Source: Stropharia rugosoannulata | Taxonomy: Eukaryota > Basidiomycota > Agaricomycetes > Agaricales > Strophariaceae | Direction of reading: 5' to 3' | DNA: 64,000 bases | Assembly: GCA_028532985.1 (NCBI GenBank) | Contig: JANCIK010000011.1 | Span: 1,364,001-1,428,000 of the forward strand | In this document: positions 24,598-35,248 of the stretch, one piece after another | Layout of the letters: each line of letters opens with the position of its first letter | Numbering within the stretch: position 1 is the stretch's first letter | Program-made: the position numbers and the translations under genes | Notes under the pieces: model-generated | What the model was told of the DNA's origin: nothing | The model's database searches: none | Seen by the model: the letters and a program-made list of their open reading frames with translations, nothing else

Positions 24598-25089
24598 TCA
24601 CTGGCTGTACTTGTCAGCCTGCCACTCGCGTGGATCAAGCCAGCCGGCTAAAATTCAGACAATAAGTCACATTTCAGCGCCTCTACATAGAGCTTACCGT
24701 CGAGCCTCCTGACTCGGCACTGCTGATTTGACCAGCGAGTCCTCACACTCCGCGGCGCTCCAGGATTGTATTCCAGAATCCCAAAGTATGACGAGAGGTA
24801 AGAGCTGACGTGTGAGGCTGGGGAATGTTTCCATCTCGTCCAAGGTGTCCATGTCTTCTTCCAACTGATCCTCGTAAAGGGGTCCCAACTGACGATTGAC
24901 GTATAGGTAGAGATAAATCCCTAGAGCTATGACGACCGCCGTGCAGAGAGACAACGGGATGCCGGCCCATTCGAGGAAGAGGGCAAGTCGTCCGAGAGAC
25001 GTCCTAATGGACGTGACGAAGATTGCCAAATGTACAAGGCTGGTGACGGAGAAATTGTTGACCAAGTTCAGAATAGTAGCGCACGACAT
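24598..25089 (-). CDS. Small membrane protein, function unknown
   Basis: Three exons are proposed: 25089-24810, 24757-24698 and 24647-24598, giving 129 residues. The unspliced frame would run to 24694 with an unnatural tail. Splicing yields TPPRSVRTRW and a conserved-looking end, GWLDPREWQADKYSQ. Two hydrophobic stretches lie within the first 75 residues (LVHLAIFV and IPLSLCTAVVIALGIYLYLYV), so one or two membrane helices are likely. An acidic segment (EDQLEEDMDTLDEME) follows and would face one side of the membrane. I do not recognise a family. The gene is convergent with the peroxiredoxin, with 140 bp between the stops. Confidence 0.55.
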
Positions 25090-26244
25090 TGTTATAGAAC
25101 TTTGTGTTGAGCAAAGGGACGACTTTCTGGCGTTCATCGCGCCTCGTATTTATGTCTATCCCAAGCCGCTTCTTCTCCTTTTTGTCTGCATCGTCGACGC
25201 CGTTGAGTTGTCAAAATTCTTGCGAAGGTGGATGTTACCTGATGCTTGCAGCGCAGTAATGGTGGCAGCGGTCAGTATTCGCCGGATTAGTTAAACAATC
25301 AAAGTGCAAAACCGTAAGCCAACTTACTTCACCTTACATTTCACCTTAGACAAGCGCCGTAGTAAATTTGAGATTATTTTTAGCCGCCGCAGCATTTTTT
25401 TTCTGAGCCCAATTGAAGGAATGACACCGCGGGGATGAGCAGCTCGCAGTCCCTAACTATTATCCTATGCACTCACGAGGTGACTACGCACTGAAAATAC
25501 GTGGGTAGACCCTTCACGTCGCTGCTGCGCTGCTTGGTTCAATGCGCCGGGCTTGCTTCTGGTGCTTCACGATGTGCGCACATCACCTGTTGAGTAGTTC
25601 TATTGTTGTTCTATATGAAGCACCTCGTTCCGCTTTTATATTTAGTGAAATTTCAAATAAAAGGCGGCAGTATCGCTTACTGGTATTCAAGGCATCGAAG
25701 AACGACTTCATGAGCAAGTAGCCATGAGGTACACCTTGAATTGTTGTTTGACAGTAGTGTAGTTCAATTACCCTGAAGCTTCTTGTATGTATCCCATGAA
25801 GACCCAGCAAAGATACATAGGCCCTTCAAATAATTGGGATTTCCTGCAGTATGGGCATTTCATACCATCCATCAAGATGCATAAATGTTCGCCATATAGA
25901 AGTTCGCCTTTCGTTCGCCTTTCGGGACATCAGAAACACGTTTATTCACACAGCAAGTCAAGTTAACACAGTGGAGCTAGTGTCTATTAGCGCGATATTC
26001 CAAGATTCTTCCAAATTGCTTCAGAATCTGGACGGAACGTAAAGTTGATGCCTGGTGTATGTCGGAGTAGGGACTTGCAAGACAATTGCAAGACTTCGGA
26101 AGACGAGGATCGTCGGAAATCCAAATCGGCCTTTCGAATTCACAGTCCGCTAGCTCACGGCAGCCGAGCTAATGTCAACTTTGTCACTGAACTCAAACTG
26201 AACTTCAGAGTGCCATCGCCTTACGCGAGACATCCCTTACTACT
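25090..26244. other. Intergenic, divergent promoters
   Basis: About 1.15 kb between divergent genes. A few short plus-strand frames exist without family features. No repeat or RNA gene was recognised. Confidence 0.4.
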
Positions 26245-27437
26245 ATGTTTTTCGACCTCAACGTGCCCATTAAGAAGTCCGTACAACGCCAGAATCCTGG
26301 GAAGAAGGGGAAACAAGCGGCATCGGAGCAGGCCGTGAGTTGGACAAGCTCAGAGATATCAGCCATTGAAGCACGGATTGACCTACTTATCCACTGTTAG
26401 TGCTTATTTTCTTTGATCCTAGCGCTCTGAACAATTTAAAGTAGGATATACCGTCATTGCGCTATCGCAGACGGTGAACAAAAAGCTAGATGCGAAGACA
26501 CATGTGAATGTGCTCGACAGCTTGGTCGCGCAGCTGCGCGCGCGAACTGGGATCGTCTTTTTGAAGCGGCTGAACATAATTCTCGACCAGGATAGCGAGA
26601 AGGGATTCGGACTGGTGAGAATCGCGCTACATTGTTGATAAAGTGCTAATGAGTATCAGATAAACGCCAATGCTTCAGTGTTTCAAACCTATGACTTGCT
26701 CGCTCTCGTCCCGACGACTCATAATACGTTCTCCCTGGCATGCCTGACGCACAGTATGCCGTCGCCTCTGACGGCCCATATCATCTCGCTTCCCCTCACA
26801 CTGCCCCGGCTGCCTTTCCACCTCAAGCACACGTTAATTCGAACAGCTATAAAAAATGGATCGGTGTTTGAAATAAATTATGTCGGTGCTCTTGGAGGCG
26901 AAACCGACAGCGCTTTGATTGAAGCAGACGCCGCCGAGAGCGGACCAGCTGCGAAAAGAAACTGGTGGGCATCCTCAAGAGAGCTGATACGCGTCACAAA
27001 GGGGAAAGGGCTCCTGCTCAGCGGCGGTGTGGTGTCAGATGGTGATCTTCGCGCACCTCGAGACGTGGCTAACCTGTAATCATTGTTGTATTTCTCTTCC
27101 TCAGAACAACTTGCTAAAGTTCCGCCATTTGTGTCAGGATCTCTATATTGGGTCTAGCTCAAGATGCCGCTCACGAGGCTTCTACGAAAACGCCAAAATC
27201 AGTTATCATCCGTGCCCGTAAGCTATGCTCCTCCGTGGTATAAAGTTTTTTCTAACATGTCTTTATCCAGAGACGCGAAAAACATACCGTGCTGTGCTAT
27301 CAGAACCTACGGTTGTCCTACCAGCCTCGGACGCGGAACCGTCACAGAAGCGCCCTCGTGAAGAGGCTGAAACAGCACCACTTAACAAAAAACAAAAGCG
27401 AAAACCTGGTCAAAATCAGGCGGGAACCTTCCCTTGA
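26245..27437 (+). CDS. RPP1: RNase P/MRP protein subunit Rpp1 (p30)
   Basis: Five exons, 26245-26395, 26442-26614, 26660-27075, 27138-27217 and 27271-27437, give 328 residues. The start MFFDLNVP is the signature of the p30/Rpp1 family, which has a TIM-barrel-like fold. Later family blocks are EISAIEARIDLLIHLGY, ALSQTVNKK, LKRLNIIL, YDLLALVPT, LPFHLKHTLIRTAIKNGSVFE, and GLLLSGGVVSDGDLRAPRDVAN. The final exon ends in a basic, probably disordered tail (KRPREEAE, NKKQKRK). The protein is a core subunit of nuclear RNase P and RNase MRP, used in tRNA 5' processing and rRNA processing. The splice between 27075 and 27138 restores ANLISILGLAQDAAHEAS, which matches the family better than the alternative acceptor. 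Confidence 0.9.
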
Positions 27438-28464
27438 CATATAGCATGGAATGCACTTCTTTTGACATGTGTGAAAATGCCCAAACCCACAGAAGGTACT
27501 TCAGTTATTATATGATCCCACATCGTGGCTTCCACAGCCCCAGTTCCGGAGTGTTATTTTGGCACATCTGCGTTTCTTTCTAGCTTTCAGCTTGAACACT
27601 TGATTGTCATGATCTGCTTTCCAAGGAATTCCAAGATACCGCAGTTGGAGGGCTATCTCCGTTTCGTACACTGTTTAAAGGAGTGTGTGGACCGTCACTT
27701 ACTTGGGGCCTTGCAAAATATTGCTTCTTGCGGTTGCGCAGTACTAAACTATTCAGCATTCAAAAAGTTTCCTGCCGTACAAAGCCATACAAGAGCGAAG
27801 AATCATATTTGACAATAGCCTGTATACGTAATCCATATGCATACACGCCAGGCGACTCATTCTGTAAGGCCGTTAAGTACAAAGTTACTGTTAGACTAAG
27901 CTCTGAAACTGAGTTTGAAGATCCTTTTAGAGCCTCCTGTAGCAGCAAAGGGCAGCAAGTGCAACTACTGTGTTAATTGATGATTATTGCCAAATTAGTA
28001 GTAATATCACGCCAAGTCTTTGCTGTCCGCGACAAGTCCGCGAGGAATTCTAGGCAATGTGAGACAGTTCGAATTTCTGTGACGAAGCCTCTTAGAAAAA
28101 GAAAAGAGGTATTATGTACGTCGGTATAGGTCTGAATCCAACAGTACCTTAATCCAATCTTAAAGCTTAATCTGCAATAAGTAGTCAATCAGAAGGCTAA
28201 TCCAGGCTATGTAACAGTATGTAACCCTCCGTCGATTTTAGCCAAGTCAAGGATTACATGACTCGTTGGTGCCAAGCTTCAAATCCCTCAAGGCTCCGTC
28301 CTTTCTTGTCGGAGTGATAACAGTTTATAAAGCCTGCCGCGCCTTGATAGAACCGTTACCTACCATTACTCGCTGCAAAACCAGGTCCAAGCGCGCCTCC
28401 CGATCGGAGACCATCCCTATACCCTCCCCGCATATACCCACTAATAACCACCCATCCCGCTGAA
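27438..28464. other. Intergenic
   Basis: About 1.0 kb between plus-strand genes. It has no convincing frame. A possible TATA-like element, gtttataaagcc, lies at 28323-28334, about 135 bp before the next ATG. Confidence 0.4.
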
Positions 28465-29197
28465 ATGGTCAAGATTACAAGCTCACTTATCGCAGCAGCA
28501 GGAGTCTTCGGTACGTTGGTCCAGCTTTTCCTTCTAGTTTTTCTGTAACTTCTGCATGTAGTGGGAAGCGCTCTGGCTCAAGTGGTGGTCCATCGCCCGG
28601 AACCAATCATCTCGGGTGGCACGCAGATCGTCTCAGCTACCGTGCTGGGTGTAACTGCTCTCGAGACTCAGGCCAACGGAGCGACGCTGTATGCAGCAAC
28701 AGAGGTCGAAAGTTTGTTGGTATACGCAAGCGGTGGGCGTACATCCACCCTTCTCAGCACGCCGACCACGCTCGTAGGTGAGGCGCATTACATGCATGAC
28801 TTTATCTGCATCGGAAGGCTTACCGTGGTATTCTACAGTTACGTTTGCCGAGGGTGCCTCATACTATAGTGCGTCTGCAGCAGATGCGACCACTATCGCA
28901 GGACGCCCGGTCTCAGTGGGCGCAGAAGTCGTCTGCACGCCCTCCGCTGGAACCAATGGACAGGTCAAATGCGTCCAAGCCAACGTTGTCTCTGCGCTGG
29001 ACATTGCCACCACGATCAGCACAAATTTTGTCGCCGTCACTACCCCCATCTTCACCCTTGGGGCACAGGCTGTACCTACTGACGGATCTGGGTCCTCCGA
29101 TAAGGACTCCAGCGCGGGTTACATGGTCCATGCTCTATCTGCTGCTTCATTATCATTTGTTGCAGGGTTTATGTCTATCTTGCTACGTGTTCTCTAA
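28465..29197 (+). CDS. Secreted, probably GPI-anchored surface protein (copy 1)
   Basis: Three exons, 28465-28510, 28562-28777 and 28839-29197, give 206 residues with two phase-1 introns. The N-terminus is a short signal peptide (SSLIAAAGVFVGSALAQ). The mature part is rich in Ala, Ser, Thr and Val and contains GGTQIVSATVLGV, QANGATLYAATEV, VTFAEGASYYSAS and a Cys pair (VVCTPSAG, QVKCVQA). The end is a Ser-rich linker plus a hydrophobic tail (ASLSFVAGFMSILLRVL), the layout of a GPI signal. I know no function; cell-wall or surface display is inferred from architecture. A paralog with the same intron positions lies at 33803-41596 and is disrupted by a retrotransposon. Confidence 0.75.
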
Positions 29198-30350
29198 TCA
29201 GGTATTCTTCTCATGAACAGGCTGGGTCATTAAAACTTCTCCGGGCTCTCACATCTTCTCAGGAGGTGATCCAGAGATTCATACGTTGCCCGTCTTTGTG
29301 AACCCATCTGCAAAATCGATTGGTAGATATCGGTTAGTAATATGAGCGTTCCAGAGCTGTTTTTAGATAATTTGAGGATAACATCTCTGCGTTGTCTTTT
29401 AGTCTTCGTGATTCCGGGGGACTTAAAGTACTTACTATCAGCGCCCGGCCTGTTCTAAGTCACCATGTCACCATCGTCCTAGCTACATTGACTACACGCC
29501 GTTCGTGGCAAATTTGATCTGACAACGGAGAACCCAGGCAGACTCGGATCGCACATATGAGCGTTCCATGAGCGCTCAGTATGAGATAAATCAGAGTCGC
29601 TGAAATTTGAATCAGCCACCTTCAAGGGATTGTGATACATCAGGTCGGACGACTTGTTCCAGCTTGTTGCGGCTCATCCAACAAGAATAGTGTTATGTAT
29701 AATTCAAACCACTGAATATATCTCTAATCTACTTCATGCTCTGTACTTTCCTTCCGTGGATTGACATTGGTTTTTAAATATGTCGCTACAGTCGATTTCT
29801 GTTTTATCATTACCGTTTGCGATCGGGTAAGGCGGGCATATGCTTCAATTTCAAATTCCATGTTTTACTTATGCTTCGTACAAGTATGGGTCTCAGATCT
29901 CAGTAATTATTTCGATAATGAGCCTTTGCTGCGTCTCAATGGGAGTATATGTACTCTACTGCAAAACTGGTACTTGAAATTGGTATTATTTATGTATTCT
30001 ATACTTAGACCAGGTCGTAAGTACCCTCTCAGTTATAACGTAATAAAACAAACGGGACGCCATGTACATGCAGACGTGCCGATATGCTAATTTATTCCTT
30101 GAAGTCTTGCATCCTGTCGGAGCTGTTATGCAGAGCTTAAGCCTTGAAGGACATAGTGGAAAATCTGAGGTTAGTACATAGTAAGACTCAGTACTCAGGT
30201 CATATTTTCTGAGACCCGACATGGAACTACGTTTTAAGGCTGCTTCAAATGATTAATGATGACAGTGCACGTTGTATTTTGCTAAAAATAGAAAAAAAGG
30301 ATGCTGTTCATACTAACTTCAGTTCTACATGCCACTCGGAAAATAGTTCA
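29198..30350. other. Intergenic
   Basis: About 1.15 kb between plus-strand genes, AT-rich, without recognisable coding content. It contains short frames only. Confidence 0.4.
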
Positions 30351-30382
30351 CTCAGCGTTCGCCACCGAAAAGGAGCTCCAAA
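30351..30382 (+). promoter_or_regulatory. Conserved upstream block, copy A
   Basis: A 32-bp block ending aggagctccaaa matches a block at 32019-32050 at 29 of 32 positions. Each lies upstream of one of the two secreted paralogs (120 bp and 246 bp before the ATGs). Its core is tcgccaccgaa then aggagctcc. The surrounding sequence is not similar, so it may be a shared regulatory site. Confidence 0.5.
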
Positions 30383-30502
30383 TTACGTACATAGTACGTA
30401 CTGCACTATGTACCGTACTACTGTAACTGCGAGGTATTTAACCATCGATGCCCTCAACAGAGGCCGTCCAATATAGCTGCTTTTTAACACCTAACCTCTG
30501 CC

Positions 30503-31236
30503 ATGCTACGCTCGTTCTCCGCTAATATTCTGATGCTACTTCCCGTCGCCCTGCTATCGGCTCACGCAATAGTAGCCACAGTGCCACAAGGCAACTATTA
30601 TTTCAAGGACTCGGATGAACAGCGTTCAATCGGCGAATCTGCTGCCTTGAATCGTTTTGTCGGCACGATCCCTCAGCCAGCAACAGAACAGCAGGTATTA
30701 CATTTAACTACGAGGCCTTGTGGTAGTTACAGACTCTGATCTTTGCTTTGTGCACCTTTAATCAGTGGAATGTAACCTACATTGAAGGGAGTGTCCCTAA
30801 TTTGTATACGATTATGCAAGGAAATGAATACGCACGTCCGACGTCATTCCTAAACTATGTTAAACTCAACGTGGCTTTCTATGCATGGAACATCGAGCCC
30901 TCCTCTACTGGAAGTGGATGCTACATGTATGTTTCCTTGCTCTGCAGACTTCCTGGCGTATGAAATTGACATCATCCCTCGTTTGTTACTTATGCAGCAT
31001 TAGGACCCCCATCCCTGCATCATATGATGGTTTGGATCCTCCGCCATCGGATGGCAAGCCAACAGGCGAGGTACCGCCCCTTTCCAATTGGTTCATTTCC
31101 TCTCCCGATGTCCGGCGCAGCGTTGAGGTAAGTTATACGATTACCATTCATACACTATTAGTATTCAATGAGCGAATAAAATTGGCAGGTTGAGCTCGAT
31201 TTCAATAATTACACTGAGATTTGCTTCAGTGGATAA
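30503..31236 (+). CDS. Small secreted protein, paralog A
   Basis: Four exons, 30503-30694, 30766-30926, 30998-31127 and 31189-31236, give 176 residues with intron phases 0, 2 and 0. A signal peptide covers about residues 1-25 (MLRSFSANILMLLPVALLSA). The mature protein has repeated aromatic/hydrophobic blocks: QGNYYFKDSDEQRSIGE, QQWNVTYIEG, ARPTSFLNYVKL, AFYAWNIEPS, SNWFISSP, and it ends TEICFSG. A Cys near each end of the second half may pair. The fold may be beta-rich (trefoil-like), but I cannot assign a family. The next gene (32297-32989) is a clear paralog with the same phases. Secretion and the lineage-specific look make an effector or surface role possible. Confidence 0.78.
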
Positions 31237-32018
31237 ACATACTACTTCAGCTTTCTGTGGCTCGCTAATATAGTACTACCATATACTCAAGTACTAATTA
31301 GCTCAACTGGCTTGTTCATAATACGTATATCACATTCTGAAGGTACCCTATGACATTATATACATTGTAGCTCAGCCCGAGTCTGCGGCTATTCAACGGC
31401 TATTGCGTAGGACTATTTTTAGAATTTGGAGAAAACACAATCCCGGTCAATTTGTCAAAAGCCTGTTCAGTCACATTGTAGAGTGAATTTCTTTAAATCG
31501 TTCCTGCGGTGTGGTATCTGGATCTGAGGTGACAACATTCTGCTGACTTCACGGTCTACTGCGTAGTAATGCGACTGCCATCATTCTACACCTTTCCACA
31601 TTCAAATGGAGCGCTTGTCTAAACAATCATACGGCCAAAATATAAATCGTCCCAATGCCGTCAAATTATGCTATGTGCTAATAGTAATAGGGAGTTGTAG
31701 AGGAGCAAGAGAGGAGTATGTTAGATTATGTTACACTAACCAAATTTATTAATTTTGCAATAGTTCCGGGAGGATAGTAGCTATTAGTAGTAGCTAAGAT
31801 TAGATACATATCATTACGAACTACATCTTGTGCATGCTACTGCATGGTGCCCTTTTTGCCCATGTAAACCAAATGTAAACCATTAAATTTTATGGAAGGT
31901 TGTTTAAGTACGTAAATATATAACTTACTTACATTACATGAACCGTTGTATGACTCGGATTGGGCTCGGACATGGAATTTGAAATGAAACTAGACCTTTT
32001 CTAGCTTGAACTTGGTCT
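31237..32018. other. Intergenic
   Basis: About 780 AT-rich bases between the two secreted paralogs. No coding content was recognised. Confidence 0.4.
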
Positions 32019-32050
32019 CTCAGTGCTCGCCACCGAATAGGAGCTCCAAA
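32019..32050 (+). promoter_or_regulatory. Conserved upstream block, copy B
   Basis: Partner of the block at 30351-30382, with three mismatches in 32 bases. It lies 246 bp upstream of the ATG of paralog B. Confidence 0.5.
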
Positions 32051-32200
32051 GATGTAGTATGTGAGGTGAACGAGTCGGAAAGACTGACAGATCTATGAAA
32101 CTCATAGAAATTCATATGATAACCGCAGACTACTTCGCTTCGCTTGTTGGTTGAAGTTACAACCTATTACGACACCTCAATGATGACTACCTCTGCAAGG

Positions 32201-32208
32201 TATATAAA
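32201..32208 (+). promoter_or_regulatory. TATA box of paralog B
   Basis: The sequence tatataaa lies 89 bp before the ATG at 32297, a good position for a core promoter with a short leader. Confidence 0.55.
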
Positions 32209-32296
32209 CAGCCGTTGCACAATCAATGGCTCCTTCAAAGCAGAGACCATCCTGTCTTTAGCTCTAAGCCTTCTACTAGCCAAACCTCTAGTGACC

Positions 32297-32989
32297 ATGT
32301 TGCGTTCTCTCTCTGCTGAACTTCTTCTAACACTCTCCCTCGCCCTTTTATCTGCACGTGCAACAGAAGTTAAGCCGTTGGCACCGGGCACCTATTATCT
32401 CAATGACTTCGATCAGCTACGTTCAATTGGCGTACTTCCTTCCTTGGAAGATATCGTCGGTACGCTCTCTGAACGGGAAAAGGCACAGCAGGTACTTCAT
32501 CCAAAATTTTAACCTTGTAATGATGTCATTATAATTTTTGCTTCAGTGGAATGTAACTTCCGTTGCAGGATACAACGCTACGTTGTACACACTCAAACAA
32601 GGCGACCTATTTGCACGCCCGACCATCAATGACTTTGTTAAACTTGACAGCGTTCCGTTTGCATGGAGCATCGAGAGGACCACTTCAGGCAGCGGCTGTC
32701 ACATGTAAGTGTGCTTGTTTGAGTGGGCTCAAGCGGATGCAGCTGACAATAGCTTTCGCACATTATTCATACAGTATTAGCACTCCGCTCTTCCCGCCAT
32801 TTAATAACCCAGTGTCGGATAATGCACCGCCGTATTTCAACTGGTTTATTCCAGGCTCTTCCGGTGGTCAAGGTAATATTCGAGTAAGTATGAACAATTC
32901 TGTTCCTTAAAGTATATTGAATAGGAGTGTATCATTCACAGGTTAGGCTCAATCCTGATAACCAGACAGAGATTTGCTTCACAACATGA
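32297..32989 (+). CDS. Small secreted protein, paralog B
   Basis: Four exons, 32297-32491, 32547-32704, 32775-32883 and 32942-32989, give 169 residues with intron phases 0, 2 and 0, identical to paralog A. The start at 32297 is chosen because it aligns with paralog A (MLRSLSAELLLTLSLALLSA against MLRSFSANILMLLPVALLSA); the frame is open further upstream but that part has no counterpart. Shared blocks are YYLNDFDQLRSIG, QQWNVTSV, LYTLKQGDLFARPT, FVKL, FAWSIE, GSGCHI, FNWFI and TEICF. The middle of exon 3 has diverged and is shorter. The pair is a tandem duplication. The function is unknown. Confidence 0.78.
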
Positions 32990-33802
32990 GCATACTACTG
33001 CTCTACTATCTCTCCTTTGTTACTACTACTTAGTATGTAGGCTCGCCTTCAGCTGCTGATTGAGTAGAGTATGCACAATATATATATACAAGTAATTACA
33101 TACTAGTTCCGAGTCCAACTTTTATCTGGCCTTCGTATGTAGTTCAAAATGTTAATTGATTTCAGGAACTTCGCATGCGACATCCAAGCTTCAAGCTTCA
33201 AGACTAGACTATTTTTAGACACTCTGATCATGGCTTATCTAGAGTTTCTCCTGCACGAACCAACAAAATCAGTCAGAGTCGAAGTCAGCCCAGTTATATC
33301 AGTGGATTATGCTAAACAAGCTGGTGTTGGTAGGGTATGTCCGAAGCAAAATAATGGGTGCCATATCAATATGGCCGTATACTACTGAGTACTGAGTCGA
33401 TGACGGTCGACCCCAAGTCAAACCCCAGTAATTTGACCGTCCCCGATTCAAAAAGAGCGCTCGCGTTAAATTTGATAAGAGGATCGATTCTCTGAGATTG
33501 TGACACCGTAGTTTCGGAAGATATGTGGTAAAAGTTTTAAAGTATTGAGTGATTCGTAACGATCTCAACTGATGACTTTCAATGACAGGTTGTTAATCAT
33601 CACCTTCTTTTGAAACACTCTCCCGGATATGGCGAGCCAGATAGTGACCAATGATGCTTCGTTAGCCGTTCCTCTGATAGAAATGGGACCTTCCTGGCTA
33701 GGTAACCTATTTATAAAGTATTTAACGGGAGAGGGATTGAGCTCAAGAGACCAGTTATCCCCTCCTCACTTTTTTCTATTCACCTTTACAGTGTACAGAG
33801 TT
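32990..33802. other. Intergenic
   Basis: About 810 bp between plus-strand genes, with no recognised coding content. Promoter elements for the disrupted gene at 33803 are expected near the right end (tatttataaagtatttaac around 33710-33725). Confidence 0.4.
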
Positions 33803-34103
33803 ATGAGAGCCTTCACATTTCTTCAGTATGCAGCCGGTCTCTGCATCCTCTCCGGTATACATATCTTCTATTTTTCTATTTGAATGACTATGAGAAACTG
33901 ATACAGAGTCCTTCTCTCTATTTCAAGTTTCTGGTGCCAAAGCCGATGTAACACTCAAAGCGCCTGCTCCAAACTTGCCTGGAGCCACTCAAATTATTTC
34001 TGCCTCTTTCCCCGGTGTTTCTTCAATTGGCGTGCAGCCAAATGGTGCAACAATATATGTGGGCACAGAGATCGACAGCTTTGCAGGCATAGCTAGTGAC
34101 GGC

Positions 34104-34108
34104 GCTAC
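34104..34108. repeat. Target-site duplication, left copy
   Basis: gctac directly precedes the TG of the 5' LTR and is repeated at 41122-41126 after the 3' LTR. Confidence 0.92.
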
Positions 34109-34325
34109 TGTTACGAGCACCCCTGCCATTTCCCTTTCTAGACATGCCCTCTCCTTATCGGGCTTGTTTGGTTCCGCTTCCTCTTGGCACAGTGTAGAGT
34201 ACATATAGCTATAGCTACTCCGATGTACTCCACCTTTGACCTTGCCGGTTCCCCCCGTCAATAGATCCCCCCGTTGTCTCCACGTCTTCTCCGTGTCCTT
34301 GCCTCGTCAGGATCCACTCCTGACA
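34109..34325 (+). repeat. 5' LTR
   Basis: 217 bp, TG...CA. It contains a TATA-like catatagctatag at 34202-34214. By the self-priming model U3 would end at 34231 and R would begin at 34232. Confidence 0.93.
34202..34214 (+). promoter_or_regulatory. LTR TATA-like element
   Basis: catatagctatag lies about 20-30 bp upstream of 34232, the RNA start predicted from the self-primer match. The same sequence is present in the 3' LTR. Confidence 0.5.
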
Positions 34326-34327
34326 GT

Positions 34328-34338
34328 AGGTCAAAGGT
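34328..34338 (+). other. Putative self-priming primer-binding site
   Basis: aggtcaaaggt starts two bases after the 5' LTR and is the exact reverse complement of acctttgacct at 34232-34242 inside the LTR. The sequence here does not begin with the TGG expected of a tRNA primer-binding site. An 11-nt match of this kind is how Tf1 and its relatives prime reverse transcription with their own RNA 5' end. Confidence 0.6.
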
Positions 34339-34974
34339 ACTCAACCCGCAAAACCCCCCGCCGCCACCCTGGCCTCCTCCGAATCTTCCCAACCCGAAAA
34401 CCCACCTGTCCTTCCCCCCCTACTTGCTCATTCTGTCTCTCCTGCCCCCGTTTCGCCCCCTCCTCCTGAACCACCCATCCCTCGCCATACTCTCGGTCCT
34501 ACTCTCACCACTTACGGTGACGCCACCGCATCACGCCTAAAATCTACTAAGATCGCCCTTATTGCTTGTATCGCAGATCTCCGTTCTCAGTACGCGGATT
34601 CCGCCGACGTCCCCGACGTCGGCCCTGTGCTGTTACGCTTCAACCCAACATTCGACCAGCTCATTTTCGCCCGCCCCTTCGTCGAGGCCCGCCTTACCTT
34701 CCTCACTGAAGAACTCACCCGTCTTGCGGCCAGCATTGCCTGTATTGACAACCTCCCCGTCGACCCCTCCCTCCCCTGGACTAACCTCCATCGACACCGA
34801 CAGGCCCGTCTCACCGAGCTTCGCAGAATCTGTATAATTCGGCGCGAGACGTTCTCCATCCTTCACAACACCGACACTCTGCTTGCCCTCCGTCTCTGGC
34901 TGCTTAACGAGCCCATTTCCTCTAACGACTGGTCTACGCTGCTTAATCAGCTCCTTCGCGACATTCGCGTCTAA
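34330..34974 (+). CDS. ATG-less open frame in retrotransposon leader
   Basis: An open frame of 214 codons, from just after an in-frame TAG at 34327-34329 to TAA at 34972-34974. It contains no ATG in any forward frame. The predicted product begins with a Pro/Ser-rich part (PAPVSPPPPEPPIPRH) and continues with helix-like sequence such as FDQLIFARPFVEARLTFLTE and LRRICIIRRETFSILH, which looks like a real polypeptide rather than random translation. If translated, it would need non-AUG initiation. It could instead be an ancestral 5' part of gag that is no longer translated. I recognise no domain. Coding status is uncertain. Confidence 0.4.
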   Translation, partial: VKGTQPAKPPAATLASSESSQPENPPVLPPLLAHSVSPAPVSPPPPEPPIPRHTLGPTLTTYGDATASRLKSTKIALIACIADLRSQYADSADVPDVGPVLLRFNPTFDQLIFARPFVEARLTFLTEELTRLAASIACIDNLPVDPSLPWTNLHRHRQARLTELRRICIIRRETFSILHNTDTLLALRLWLLNEPISSNDWSTLLNQLLRDIRV

Positions 34975-35248
34975 TTCACTTTACTTTTTACTCATACCAA
35001 CGCATATACTCACGTTCCTACTAGAGTTCTCTCAGCGCATATATCGACTTTTCTCTCTTCTGCATACAGCTCGCTCGCTTCTATTTTGCTCTGCTTCACT
35101 CGCTCTCTGCTGACTCTTGCTCGTTCGTGTTCTCGTTCAAGTTCTGCTCGCGTTCTCTTCGCTTGGCTCGATTCTACTTTTAGCATGCACTGATTTCTTG
35201 GCGCCCTCCTGCTTCTTGTCCCTCACTAGAACGGCCTCTCTCACTCTA

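Noticed and set aside
24694..25137. 147-codon unspliced frame of the small membrane protein
   Set aside because: A spliced three-exon model from the ATG at 25089 gives a cleaner, conserved-looking C-terminus; the unspliced tail was discarded.
34109..34325. tRNA-primed primer-binding site after the 5' LTR
   Set aside because: The bases after the LTR do not start with TGG and I could not match a tRNA 3' end; the self-priming match fits better.
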